Below, piece after piece: positions 1 through 8,177 of a stretch of DNA of 64,000 nucleotides. Source of the stretch: Haladaptatus caseinilyticus (lineage in GTDB: Archaea > Halobacteriota > Halobacteria > Halobacteriales > Haladaptataceae); assembly GCF_026248685.1 (NCBI RefSeq), contig NZ_CP111036.1, forward strand, positions 1,798,001 through 1,862,000. The letters run 5' to 3'. The notes beneath the pieces were generated by a model. That model did no database searches and was not told the origin of the DNA. It worked only from the letters and a program-made list of their open reading frames with translations. Numbering within the stretch: position 1 is the first letter of the stretch; every line of letters starts with the position of its first letter. Position numbers and translations under genes: made by a program.

Positions 1-145
1 CGCCCAACCAGTAAAGAATATCCTGCGAAACGTGAGTAGGCTCGGCCTTCTCGCCGAGTAAGGACGTGATTCGTCCGTAATAGTATGCGTGGAGCAGGTT
101 TCCGCCACGTGAAGGCTTTTACTCTGCACCTGTGAACGCTCCGGT

Positions 146-1327
146 ATGAGTACACGACTTCCCGATTCCGAGTTCGACCACCGTCTCGCCGAGGTGCGAG
201 AAAAGATTCGTGAACGGGATGCGGACGCTGGGGTCTGGTTCGGCGCCACGAGCATCGAATATCTTACCGGCTTCGACCACATCCAAACCGAGCGACCGGT
301 CGTGTTGGCCGTCACTGACGACCGAATCGAAATCACGGTTCCGAGACTCGAAGTCGAGCGGGTACGACCGAACCCACGAATCGATGCGGTGCATCACTAC
401 TTCGATTATCCCGGCGGCAAACCGATCGACGTCGCTGCCGAGATGCTTTCGGGGCTTGACGTGAGGACCGTCGTTGCGGACGCGGACGGCGCGCCGGGTG
501 TGATGGGGTACGATGGTCCCGCACTCTCCGAGTTCATCGAAGTCGAATCCCAAAGTTGGGTAGATCGGATGCGGTGGGCAAAAACGGATGCCGAAATCGA
601 CCTCATCCGAGAGTCGGCGAAGTGGGGAAATCTCGCTCACCGGTATCTCGCCGACTACACCGAACCCGGAGCACACCCAGCAACCGTCAGCCAGCAGGCT
701 TCGACGGATGCATCTCGCGCGATGCTGGATACGCTCGGTGACACGTATGTACCGCGCACGCGCGGCGACGGTCCGGCCTATGCAGGTTACATTTCCGGCC
801 CGCAGACCGCTCTCCCCCACGGACACACCGCGAACCGTCGAATCGAGGAGGGGGACGTCCTGATCACGGGTGCTGCCGCGAACGTCGATGGCTACTACTC
901 CGAACTGGAGCGGACCATGTTCGTCGGTGAACCGACCGACGAACAGGAACAGTACTTCGAACTGATGTTGGAGTCCCAGACCATCGCTATCGACGCACTC
1001 GGTCCGGGCGTCCCATTGTCTTACGTCGACCAGCAAGTGTGGGACTATTTCGAGGAGCAAGGCGTTACCGACCTGGCACAGCACCACGTCGGGCACAATA
1101 TCGGCATGGGCGGGCACGAACCGCCGTACATCGACCGAGGATGGAGCGACCACGTCGATGACCGCGACGCCGAGATGGAACCCGGCCACGTGTACACCAT
1201 CGAACCTGGACTCTACACCGACACCTACGGCTATCGCCACTCCGATACGATTGCCATCACCGAGGACGGCACGGAAATGCTAACTTACTTCCCGCGTGAC
1301 CTGGAGAGCAACGTCATCACGTGGTAA
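146..1327 (+). CDS. M24 (Xaa-Pro peptidase / creatinase-like) hydrolase
   Basis: The 393-residue protein has the two-part layout of the M24 pita-bread family: an N-terminal creatinase-type domain (about 1-155) and a C-terminal catalytic fold (about 160-390). The C-terminal fold carries HHVGHNIGMGGHE and a late TIEPGLY. Canonical aminopeptidases have D-x-GA...GY-S-D-x-T-R-T for the first two metal ligands. Here the motif reads VLITGAAANVDGYYSELERT, so the first Asp is missing and the second is Glu. That resembles the metal-poor creatinase / ectoine-hydrolase branch more than a true dinuclear prolidase. The protein is probably cytoplasmic; its substrate could be an Xaa-Pro peptide or a small amide. 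It stands alone ahead of a long non-coding stretch. The family is certain, the reaction is not. Confidence 0.85.
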   Translation: MSTRLPDSEFDHRLAEVREKIRERDADAGVWFGATSIEYLTGFDHIQTERPVVLAVTDDRIEITVPRLEVERVRPNPRIDAVHHYFDYPGGKPIDVAAEMLSGLDVRTVVADADGAPGVMGYDGPALSEFIEVESQSWVDRMRWAKTDAEIDLIRESAKWGNLAHRYLADYTEPGAHPATVSQQASTDASRAMLDTLGDTYVPRTRGDGPAYAGYISGPQTALPHGHTANRRIEEGDVLITGAAANVDGYYSELERTMFVGEPTDEQEQYFELMLESQTIAIDALGPGVPLSYVDQQVWDYFEEQGVTDLAQHHVGHNIGMGGHEPPYIDRGWSDHVDDRDAEMEPGHVYTIEPGLYTDTYGYRHSDTIAITEDGTEMLTYFPRDLESNVITW

Positions 1328-1671
1328 GCAACCGTTTCTGCGGGTGATTCACCGCCACCCAATTGTCGGCTACCGTCGTACCTGAGTTACGCGCCGTGGG
1401 GGATGTTCGGAGTTTTGATTCCGCCTGTTTCCGCCCCGTTCGCTCCGAGAAAACCGAATATTTCCCCGTATTCGGCCGAAAACGTGGGGGTTTGGACTCC
1501 GCGAACGTCCCCGTAGTATTTTGTCAACCGCTCGACTGTGATCGGTTCCGTTATGGACACGGGACGGAGAACGCCTCCGAGGGGCGTATAGTGTTCGCCG
1601 GGAACGTTTCACCACGACCGATAACACCACACCCCGAACCCTTATTTTTGGTCGGAACGTTCGTCTTACTA
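1328..1671. other. Non-coding stretch upstream of the DUF7504 gene
   Basis: No gene is supported here. The downstream reading frame stays open back to 1363, but that extension (103 residues) has no domain character, and a TATA box placed for the ATG at 1672 argues against it. A small inverted repeat with 7-bp arms (CCGAATA/TATTCGG) lies at 1454-1475; its role is unknown. Confidence 0.5.
1641..1650 (+). promoter_or_regulatory. TATA box for the DUF7504-CHAT pair
   Basis: The T-rich element CTTATTTTTG is centred about 27 nt before the ATG at 1672. This is the spacing expected for a leaderless archaeal transcript, and it decides the start of the downstream gene. Confidence 0.5.
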
Positions 1672-2358
1672 ATGGCTTCTCGTCTCGAATTTCGAAATCG
1701 GACGGGGGAGGATTCGGCGACACAAGACGTGCAGTTCACCGAATGGCTCGCAGAACTGAAAACCAGCGGCAGCAATCTCCTCGTTACTGGTGACGTGCCA
1801 AAAGAGACGAGTGCCGGCTTCAGTCGGACGCTCTTCGGGCAGGGACGACGGTCGCGCCTTCTCGCACTCACGAATCCCACCACGCTCGATGCCGGGTCCT
1901 ATCTTCCGGTCCACCCGACCACCGGAAATACACGGATTTTCGACCGGCGGACCGAACACCGGGGTACGACGAGCGACAGCGTAAACGAACGCGTTTCCGA
2001 CCTCGACCGAGAGACGCTCCGCTCGGAGTTGATCTCAGCCATCAGTCGATTCGACGATGAAAATGGTGGGTTTGCTCCCGCCGAACTCCGACTTGGTATC
2101 GACTCGATCGATATGCTCACCGGAGGAGAGGACATCGTTTCGTTCTCTCAATTCCTTCGCGGTCTCACAGCCATCGTTCGCGGTGTGAACGGAATGGCAC
2201 ACTACCACGTCCGCGTGCCTGACGACGACCAGCTCGTAGAGGATCTGTCACCCCTGTTCGATGCACGCATCGAACTTCGAAAACGTCCCGGGGTGGCAGA
2301 ACAGCGCTGGCACGTTCCCGATCTCGATGAGACCACATACTGGGTACAACTATCATAA
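1672..2358 (+). CDS. DUF7504 / HTR-like (RecA-superfamily-related) protein
   Basis: The 228-residue protein begins at MASRLEF. I place it in the haloarchaeal DUF7504 or HTR-like group, which is a degenerate relative of KaiC/RecA ATPases. This is from memory of haloarchaeal annotation; no search was run. The usual landmarks are an early LLVTGDVP turn at the former P-loop position and a late HYHVRVPDDD strand. No intact GxxxxGKT Walker A is visible, so ATP hydrolysis is doubtful. The gene ends 20 nt before a CHAT-domain gene on the same strand, so the two are probably co-transcribed. The likely role is as a partner or sensor of the CHAT protein, which is inference only. Confidence 0.65.
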   Translation: MASRLEFRNRTGEDSATQDVQFTEWLAELKTSGSNLLVTGDVPKETSAGFSRTLFGQGRRSRLLALTNPTTLDAGSYLPVHPTTGNTRIFDRRTEHRGTTSDSVNERVSDLDRETLRSELISAISRFDDENGGFAPAELRLGIDSIDMLTGGEDIVSFSQFLRGLTAIVRGVNGMAHYHVRVPDDDQLVEDLSPLFDARIELRKRPGVAEQRWHVPDLDETTYWVQLS

Positions 2359-2378
2359 AAGATACACATATTTCATCC

Positions 2379-4460
2379 ATGGAGTTTCGGCGGCATCCTA
2401 ACCGGGACGGTCTCGATATCTATGACCCCATCGAGAACGTTCGGTTTGCGCTGTTGACGTCCGACCCAGTCCAGCCGACAGCCATAGCGACCGAGACGTT
2501 CTATTTTCCGGTCGATGCGGCCGTCACGATCGAAACCGCGACAGTGGAAGTCCCGAAACTGCTACCGGTTACGATTCGAACACAGGACGGTCGGATGGTC
2601 GCAGAAACCTCCGACGGGGGTAATCAAACCATCGGGCCCGGACGCTATCTGATCGAGTTAAGCACAGCGCCGATGAAACTGTACGTCGCGGCCGAGAGCG
2701 CGTTCAAACTCGAACAGCAAGACGCCACTGTCGTCCTCGATTTCGGCTCGAAAGCGACCGTTCGCGTCGGTGCACGCTCCTATCACGACCGCCCTGCAGG
2801 AACGATAACGGTCACTGACAACGTGCGTGACCTGATGCGCGCGATGTCGCTATCCGGTTCGGCACTGAAGACGACGAGTCCTGAACGGTCGTTCCCGACG
2901 CTCCGCGGGCACCCGCCGCTTATCGAGCGCGGCGACGAATTCTCGGCACCGACAGGAATTCGTTCGCCGGATACGGGTGTCGAGTTGGTCGTTCCACCGG
3001 ACAGAGAGCACGTCTATCCGCTGGCGTCGCTTGCATACTACCTCGGTGCGGACGTCGTTCCGGGATGTAGCCCACGCCTCGTCGCGGGGGAGTTCGAGTA
3101 CGAACTGACCGGTCCGGATGGGTATGTAAACGCCGTCAATCGGGTTCTTCGACAGACGTTTTTCCTCGACTGTCTCACTCGAACTGAGGGATTTTATCGA
3201 GTCGACCTTCACGAACGCCAGCAGATCGAACCGCTGGTCGAGATAGATTTTTCGGCACTCTACGACGCGTCACTGACTGAACGTCTTGCGACCCATCTAT
3301 CGGTTCCGTTCGAGACGCTCGAACCTCATATCCCGAACTGGCGGCTCGGCGTTGACCTCACCCCGACGGTCGAAAACATCGAGTACATCCCGTATCTTGC
3401 GAATAACGTCGCCCTGGTTCGGATACCCGATACCCCGAACCCGAAATCGGTCAAGCCGATGTCGGATGCACAAAGCGAATTCTTCCGTTCACCCCCGGCC
3501 GGCGCGATGCTACGCGGGTCGGACGGATGGGACGAAGTGGACAACCAAGACGTGTTTCAGGTCGATCCGATGATGAACGTAATCGAACAGGCTTGGGCCG
3601 GACCGGGATTCCCGCTCGAGGTCAACAAACTCGACCTGTCCGCGCTCCGAAGAGGGGTCGACCGGACCCCCTCCTCGGACACTATCGACATCCACGTCGT
3701 CTGCAACGACGATAAAATGCAGGACGAGGACGTGGTAAAGGAGTTCTACGGGTCGCGTGAGTTCCTCGATTTCGACGTCACTGGTCACTACGACCTCTCG
3801 TGTGACGAACTCAGGGACCTGCTCGCCGTGGAGTCGGATTTCCTCCACTACATCGGCCACATCGACGACCGGGGGTTTCTGTGCTCCGACGGGTCGCTCG
3901 ATGCTCGGTCGCTCTCGGACGTCGGCGTGACGGCGTTCCTCTTGAACGCTTGTGAATCATACCAACAGGGGTACGAACTCGTCAAAAAGGGAAGCCGTGG
4001 CGGCGTCGCCACGCTCTCGCCGGTCGGTAACCCGTCAGCGACAGACCTCGGTAAAACACTGGCACGACTCCTGAATTGCGGGTTTCCGCTTCGCTCGGCG
4101 CTATTGATTGCGCGTCGCCACTCGGTATATGGCTACCAGTACACAGTAATTGGCGATGGTGGGTTGTCGCTTGTACAGTGTGAAAGTGGGATTCCGTTTC
4201 ATTTCGTCGTTGAACGGATCGGCGATGACCGATTTGAAGTAGAAGTCAACACATATCCAACGGATCTACAGGGATTCGGAACGCTTGCCAACCTTCCTCG
4301 AGACCGATCCCACAAGCAGTATATCGCGTCTGCACCACTGACGACCGTCGTTTTAACCTCGGATGAACTCGACCAACGGTTTTCGTTCGAAGTCGCCCCC
4401 GTCGAGGTTGAAAATTGTCTTTATTGGTGCAATGAACTCAAAATATCGGATTTCGAGTAG
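2379..4460 (+). CDS. CHAT-domain (caspase-like) protein
   Basis: The 693-residue protein has a long N-terminal region (about 1-430) of haloarchaeal type with no recognisable domain. Its C-terminal part has the caspase-fold signature of CHAT peptidases: HYIGHID with candidate catalytic His494, and LLNACES with candidate catalytic Cys525. A glycine-rich strand (RGGVATL) and an NPSATDLGKTLARLL helix follow, as in the CHAT core. The His-Cys spacing of 31 residues is short but the motif order is right. CHAT proteins are caspase-like proteases, some of which act in regulated cell death or defence. Here the target is unknown. The gene follows the DUF7504 gene by 20 nt and abuts the convergent DUF7503 microprotein gene. 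The domain call is firm; the cellular role is open. Confidence 0.8.
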   Translation: MEFRRHPNRDGLDIYDPIENVRFALLTSDPVQPTAIATETFYFPVDAAVTIETATVEVPKLLPVTIRTQDGRMVAETSDGGNQTIGPGRYLIELSTAPMKLYVAAESAFKLEQQDATVVLDFGSKATVRVGARSYHDRPAGTITVTDNVRDLMRAMSLSGSALKTTSPERSFPTLRGHPPLIERGDEFSAPTGIRSPDTGVELVVPPDREHVYPLASLAYYLGADVVPGCSPRLVAGEFEYELTGPDGYVNAVNRVLRQTFFLDCLTRTEGFYRVDLHERQQIEPLVEIDFSALYDASLTERLATHLSVPFETLEPHIPNWRLGVDLTPTVENIEYIPYLANNVALVRIPDTPNPKSVKPMSDAQSEFFRSPPAGAMLRGSDGWDEVDNQDVFQVDPMMNVIEQAWAGPGFPLEVNKLDLSALRRGVDRTPSSDTIDIHVVCNDDKMQDEDVVKEFYGSREFLDFDVTGHYDLSCDELRDLLAVESDFLHYIGHIDDRGFLCSDGSLDARSLSDVGVTAFLLNACESYQQGYELVKKGSRGGVATLSPVGNPSATDLGKTLARLLNCGFPLRSALLIARRHSVYGYQYTVIGDGGLSLVQCESGIPFHFVVERIGDDRFEVEVNTYPTDLQGFGTLANLPRDRSHKQYIASAPLTTVVLTSDELDQRFSFEVAPVEVENCLYWCNELKISDFE

Positions 4461-4583
4461 CTATGGGCCGGGATACGTTCCAGCCAAAGCGCTACCCGCT
4501 TGCGTTAGTAGCACGCTGAGTGTGAACAGTGCGCCGATCATTCGTGGGTTCTGTGCGAGCCCTTTTGCATCATCTTGTGACAT
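4461..4583 (-). CDS. DUF7503-type membrane microprotein (40 aa)
   Basis: This 40-residue gene begins MSQDDAKGLAQNPRMIGALF and continues with TLSVLLTQAGSALAG, then TYPGP. The layout (short polar head, NPRM/HPRM-like turn, one hydrophobic helix, small-residue tail ending in PGP) matches the haloarchaeal DUF7503 family as I remember it. That family is often found beside DUF7504 and CHAT genes. The single helix could anchor it in the membrane or act as a cleavable signal-like segment. It runs opposite to the CHAT gene, and its stop codon abuts the CHAT stop with no gap. A TATA-like element about 30 nt upstream supports the start. Its function is unknown; it could be a target or toxin-like partner of the CHAT protease. 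Confidence 0.7.
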   Translation of the reverse strand: MSQDDAKGLAQNPRMIGALFTLSVLLTQAGSALAGTYPGP

Positions 4584-4610
4584 TGCAACTAATACATGTG
4601 GTTCTTCTTT

Positions 4611-4620
4611 CTTATATTTA
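4611..4620 (-). promoter_or_regulatory. TATA box for the DUF7503 gene
   Basis: Read on the minus strand this is TAAATATAAG, about 30 nt before the ATG at 4583, as for a near-leaderless archaeal mRNA. It lies in a very AT-rich stretch (about 4590-4675). Confidence 0.5.
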
Positions 4621-4692
4621 ATTTAATAATACGGACTAAAAATTAATTATAGTAAATAATTAATGAATAGTGTCAATTTGCCTTGCGGAATT

Positions 4693-4940
4693 TCACTGCG
4701 CGAAACCGCCGATAACGTCCGAGAGCGGGTCATTGAGTTCGTACAGGACGGCGTCGATGTCCTCAGAGAGTCGGCGCAGGAGTTGTACATGCACCGTCGA
4801 AGCAAGCGTGTATCCGGATACGTCGCGTTGAAGCATTCGTCCGGGTTGTCCGCGAGTACTGCGAGAAATTTTACGCGTGCGGAATAGACGAACACTCGTG
4901 TGAGTGGCGGTGTGGTGAGCTCGTCCTGCGGAGTACCCAT
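4693..4940 (-). pseudogene. Decayed winged-helix regulator
   Basis: The minus strand begins MGTPQDELTTPPLTRVF and then reads SARVKFLAVLADNPDECFNA. This is the typical opening of small haloarchaeal winged-helix regulators (LTRVFG-SAR-KIL-AL-DNPD-FN). After FNA the helix-turn-helix continues only in another frame, as DVSGYTLASTVHVQLLRRL and then EDIDAVLYELNDPLSD, with a TGA at 4693-4695. A single frame change therefore splits the gene, and the spacing of the recognition helix also looks disturbed. It lies upstream of the DUF7503 gene on the same strand and may once have regulated the module. A sequencing error is possible but the HTH already looks degraded. Confidence 0.45.
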
Positions 4941-5392
4941 TTGGTATGGTATCGCATGTTTGTTTCGAAACTATATCGGATCCATCTCGATACAACCCAT
5001 TTTAATATACGTCCGACTAAACGATAAATTTTTAGTCAAAGTAAGTTGTAGATGGCGGTGGGATGCACGAGAAACGAATGAACGACCGATTCGTACGCAC
5101 GGCTCTCACACTGGTCACCACCGTTCGACCAGTGTGAGAGCATTTCGATGCGGACTGCGACACCCTCCCCCACTCGCGTCGCCGTCGGTCGCTTCGGCGT
5201 GCGTCCCTACCCTATCGCTGGACGAGATAACTCCGAACCTTCGGATTTTCCCCGCTGACAATCGGTGTGTCGTTCGTTTCTACGAGTACGGTCGATACAC
5301 ATCGCCTCCACTCGTCACGTACGTCTGTGGACGGTTTTCCGAACTCTCGAAGTGGATGATTTTTTAACGAATGGCGAGAGGAGTATTGAACA
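4941..5392. other. Intergenic region with a perfect hairpin
   Basis: No protein-coding gene is supported between the decayed regulator and the MinD-like gene. Open frames here have no domain character. The region holds a perfect 15-bp inverted repeat (separate entry) followed by GC-rich sequence with no recognisable feature. Confidence 0.5.
5102..5141. repeat. Perfect 15-bp inverted repeat with 10-nt loop
   Basis: The left arm is GCTCTCACACTGGTC (5102-5116) and the right arm GACCAGTGTGAGAGC (5127-5141). They are exact reverse complements around the loop ACCACCGTTC. No T-run follows, so it is not a simple terminator. It could be a structured RNA element, a mobile-element remnant or a protein-binding site. 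Confidence 0.7.
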
Positions 5393-6166
5393 ATGGTCGA
5401 GGCGTTTGCGGTCGCGAGCGGCAAAGGCGGGACTGGAAAGACCACGAGTACGCTTTCGCTCGGAATGGCGCTGGCAGAGGAGTACGATGTAACAGTGGTC
5501 GATGCTGATACGGGAATGGCGAATCTCCTGTTCCACGCGGGTCTTACCGATGTAGAAACGACACTCCACGATCTCCTCATCGAAGGGAGCGACGCGGCGG
5601 TCGAAGATGCGGTTTACGAGCAGTTCGGGATGCGTGTCGTGCCGTGTGGCACGAGTCTCTCCGCATTCGAGCGTGCCGACCCGGATCGACTGCAAGATGT
5701 GGTTGCTGAACTCGCGTCGAAAACGGACGTGCTGTTACTCGATTCGCCCGCAGCCCTCGGGAGCAAGAGTGCAATTCTTCCGATCGTCCTCGCCGACCGT
5801 ATCGTCGTCGTTCTCCAACCCACGATTCCGTCGCTCAGCGACGGTCTGAAGGTCCAAGAGTATGCTCGTTCTTACGGAACCGGGACCGCAGGTGTGCTGT
5901 TCAACAAGGTCCACGCCGACGAGAACGTGGCCGCGATTGCAGAGAAAAGCGAGCGCTACTTCGACGGGCCAACGCTCGCCAAGGTTCCGGACGACGACGC
6001 GGCACGTGCGGCACGACAGGCGGGAAAACCGCTCCTCGCACATGCGCCCGAAAGCCCAGCGGCACGAGCATATCGAGATGCCGCTGCCAGCCTCGACGTT
6101 CGGTCGGGTGAATCGACCGCCGTCGCGGAGCGCTTTCGGAGCGCGGTCATCCCCGATTCGCCATGA
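5393..6166 (+). CDS. MinD/ParA-type ATPase
   Basis: The 257-residue protein is a deviant Walker A P-loop ATPase of the MinD/ParA class. The N-terminus carries SGKGGTGKTT (residues 9-18), with the VVDADTGMANL switch near 40 and LLLDSPAALG as Walker B. Such proteins cycle between monomer and membrane- or DNA-bound dimer to position cargo; haloarchaea carry several MinD paralogues. The length is typical. The C-terminal 30 residues (after KPLLAHAPESPAARAY) hold a possible short amphipathic tail. The stop overlaps the next gene by an ATGA junction, so the two products are translationally coupled and the downstream protein is a candidate partner. Whether the cargo is motility, chemosensory or other cannot be told. 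Confidence 0.85.
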   Translation: MVEAFAVASGKGGTGKTTSTLSLGMALAEEYDVTVVDADTGMANLLFHAGLTDVETTLHDLLIEGSDAAVEDAVYEQFGMRVVPCGTSLSAFERADPDRLQDVVAELASKTDVLLLDSPAALGSKSAILPIVLADRIVVVLQPTIPSLSDGLKVQEYARSYGTGTAGVLFNKVHADENVAAIAEKSERYFDGPTLAKVPDDDAARAARQAGKPLLAHAPESPAARAYRDAAASLDVRSGESTAVAERFRSAVIPDSP

Positions 6167-6720
6167 TGCAGTTGGGTGGCGAACTCGTCCGGTCCCGAGT
6201 CGTTAGTGACCCTGCAACGGCGCTATCGACCGTCCTAGAGCGACGCTTGACAGGATACGCCGTCTTCGAACCACAGGATACCCTCCTCCTGGATGCTGAT
6301 GGTCATGGAATCATTACGTTCGAAGCGGGCGTTCCAGTCTTTGCGTACCATACCGGAACTGGTCGCGGTGGCCCCCCGGCGTTGGCTGACCTCGCCGTCC
6401 CCGGACCGTACAGTATCGATCTTTTTCGGCTTCGTTCGGACGAACTCGACCACGTCGGTGCGAACGGTAATCGTCGAGTTCCCCCCGGAATGCCCGCCGA
6501 GCGACTGGCGGGCGACCCGGAACTGGCATCGCGGACACGAAAATGTGCGCCCATCGACCGACAGCAAGCGTTACCCGACGACGAGGGAGATAGTCCAGTC
6601 AGTGCGGTGGAGGCGTTTCTCGAAGACGAAGAGAAAATCGATGCGATTCGAAAACAGGCGCGCGAAGAAGCCAAACGCCGCGCCGAGGAGTGGGGATTGG
6701 ACAGTCAGTTAGGCACATAA
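6163..6720 (+). CDS. Conserved haloarchaeal protein coupled to the MinD-like ATPase
   Basis: The 185-residue protein has no family I can name. Residues 1-100 look like a compact alpha/beta domain (AVFEPQDTLLLDADGHGIIT, then FEAGVPVFAYHTGTGRGG). A polar linker follows, and then a charged C-terminal helix (DDEGDSPVSAVEAFLEDEEK onward, with many Glu, Lys and Arg) that could form a coiled coil or bind a partner. Its ATG overlaps the stop codon of the MinD/ParA gene. The coupling suggests the two act together, for example this protein as adaptor or regulator of the ATPase. A histidine-kinase-like locus follows after 64 nt. Confidence 0.65.
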   Translation: MMQLGGELVRSRVVSDPATALSTVLERRLTGYAVFEPQDTLLLDADGHGIITFEAGVPVFAYHTGTGRGGPPALADLAVPGPYSIDLFRLRSDELDHVGANGNRRVPPGMPAERLAGDPELASRTRKCAPIDRQQALPDDEGDSPVSAVEAFLEDEEKIDAIRKQAREEAKRRAEEWGLDSQLGT

Positions 6721-6784
6721 GCAAGCGATCGTGTTCGTTCGAAGGGAGAAGGTATAGGTACCTCAATCGAGTGACTGAAAACGG

Positions 6785-7788
6785 ATGCAGATTCCCGGGA
6801 ATCTCCTCGGCCCGGCGCTCGACTCGCTCACACTCAACGTTGCCATTCTGGATTCGGATGCGACGATACTCGCCTCAAATCGTGCGTGGCAGGAGTTCGG
6901 TCGTGACAACGATATTCGGCCGCCTGCGGACACGGTCGGTGACAACTATATCGACATCTGTGACCGATCGGACGATGAATATGCACGAACCGCTGTTGCT
7001 GGCCTTCGTGAAATCATCGACGAGGAACGCGAGACGTTCTCGTTCGAATACCCGTGTCACTCTCCGGGGAGAAAACGATGGTTTCTGATGCACGCGAGTC
7101 GGACTATCTCGTCGTCGTACACGAGAACTTCACCCAGCGAAAGGTCGCGGAACTGGAAGCCGAGCGCCGAACCGAGGAACTGCAGGAGTTCGCAAGACTT
7201 CTCTCACACGATCTTCGTAACCCGCTCGCAGTAGCGCAAGGGTCGGCGAAGATACTGGCGATGGATATCGAGGACGATTATCTCGATGACGTTCTCTCAT
7301 CGCTCCTGCGAATGGAAGCCATCATCGATGACGCCCTTTCCCTCATGCGGTACGGTACTGAGGGGCGCGATAAGGAACCGATCCGACTCAACAAATTGAC
7401 CGAACATGCGTGGTCGAACGTCGAAACGGGATCGGTGTCTTTCGCGCGCACAAACGATCGTATGCTCGACGGCTACCCGGATTTGCTGGAACACGTCTTC
7501 GAAAACATGTTTCGAAACACCATCGAACACGGCGAGGCGACAACTATCACAATCGGGACGACCGAACACGGATTTTACGTCGAAGACGATGGGACAGGCA
7601 TTCCGGACGGAATGCGCAGTAAGGTGTTCGAGATGGGGTATACGACGCAGAAAAACGGGACCGGATTCGGGTTGGCCATCGTCGAGAATCTGGTGAAATC
7701 TCACGGGTGGTCGATTACGGTCGGAGAGGGGGATACGAGTGGCGCGAGGTTCGAAGTATTCACAAATCCCGTGGTCCCGAACAGTTGA
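6785..7788 (+). pseudogene. PAS histidine kinase split by a frameshift
   Basis: Two overlapping frames together make one sensor kinase. The first (from 6785) is a PAS domain: SLTLNVAILDSDATILASN, then KRWFLMHASR. The second continues at about 7095 with ESDYLVVVHENFTQRKVAEL, the usual PAS-to-kinase linker. After it come the H-box (LLSHDLRNPLAV), N-box (ENMFRNTIEHG), G1 (VEDDGTGIP) and G2 (GTGFGLAIV), ending at 7788. The break falls at about 7090-7105 and fits loss of one base (or gain of two). Apart from this, every kinase motif is intact, so the event is recent or a sequencing error. If real, the PAS input is disconnected. The second frame has its own ATG at 7054 and could give a PAS-less kinase. 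Confidence 0.75.
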
Positions 7789-8177
7789 GTCGGCAAACGA
7801 TGAAAATCGATGCGAAAGACGCTGTGGCGATTGGGTGTGCGTCGGTCGAGTTCCCGCTCCCCACGGTCGTCGAATTCGCCGTCGGAGACAGTCTATCGTC
7901 GCTTTGCGGTTCGGTCAGATGATCGTTGGTTACGTGCTTGCAGCGTTTTGCCCGTCGTGAACCATCCATTTCGTTCGTCAGTTTCTACCAAACCATGTCA
8001 CTCAAAAAAATTATATGTCTGTCTAGTTTTATGTTTTTGTTTCATATATGGCCGTATGACCTGATTTTTGTGTTATTATATATCCTTTATTACTCCAAGA
8101 TTGTAAATACGGCCCACATAATTTTGAGTAAATCCAAAAAAAGATAACCTAGGCTTTCGACGTGTAGATGAGTATCG
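7789..8177. other. Intergenic region with AT-rich island
   Basis: No gene is supported. Positions 7981-8160 are only about 31% G+C by direct count (55 of 180), far below the flanking genes. The open frame through it encodes only Ile/Leu/Phe-rich sequence expected from AT-rich DNA. The right end may hold the promoter of the aspartoacylase gene. Confidence 0.5.

Noticed and set aside
1-145. Possible gene end or start at the left edge
   Set aside because: A minus-strand frame is open at the edge (ending LYWLG toward position 1) but has no ATG or GTG start in the window, and a plus-strand frame stops near 62. Neither can be supported.
1363-1671. N-terminal extension of the DUF7504 gene
   Set aside because: The 103 extra residues have no fold character, and the TATA box at 1641-1650 places the mRNA start at the ATG 1672.
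4900-5367. 155-codon plus-strand frame across the hairpin
   Set aside because: It contains the inverted repeat and has no coding character or promoter.
7926-8147. Small membrane-protein-like frame in the AT-rich island
   Set aside because: The hydrophobic residues follow from low G+C. There is no start signal and no known pattern.
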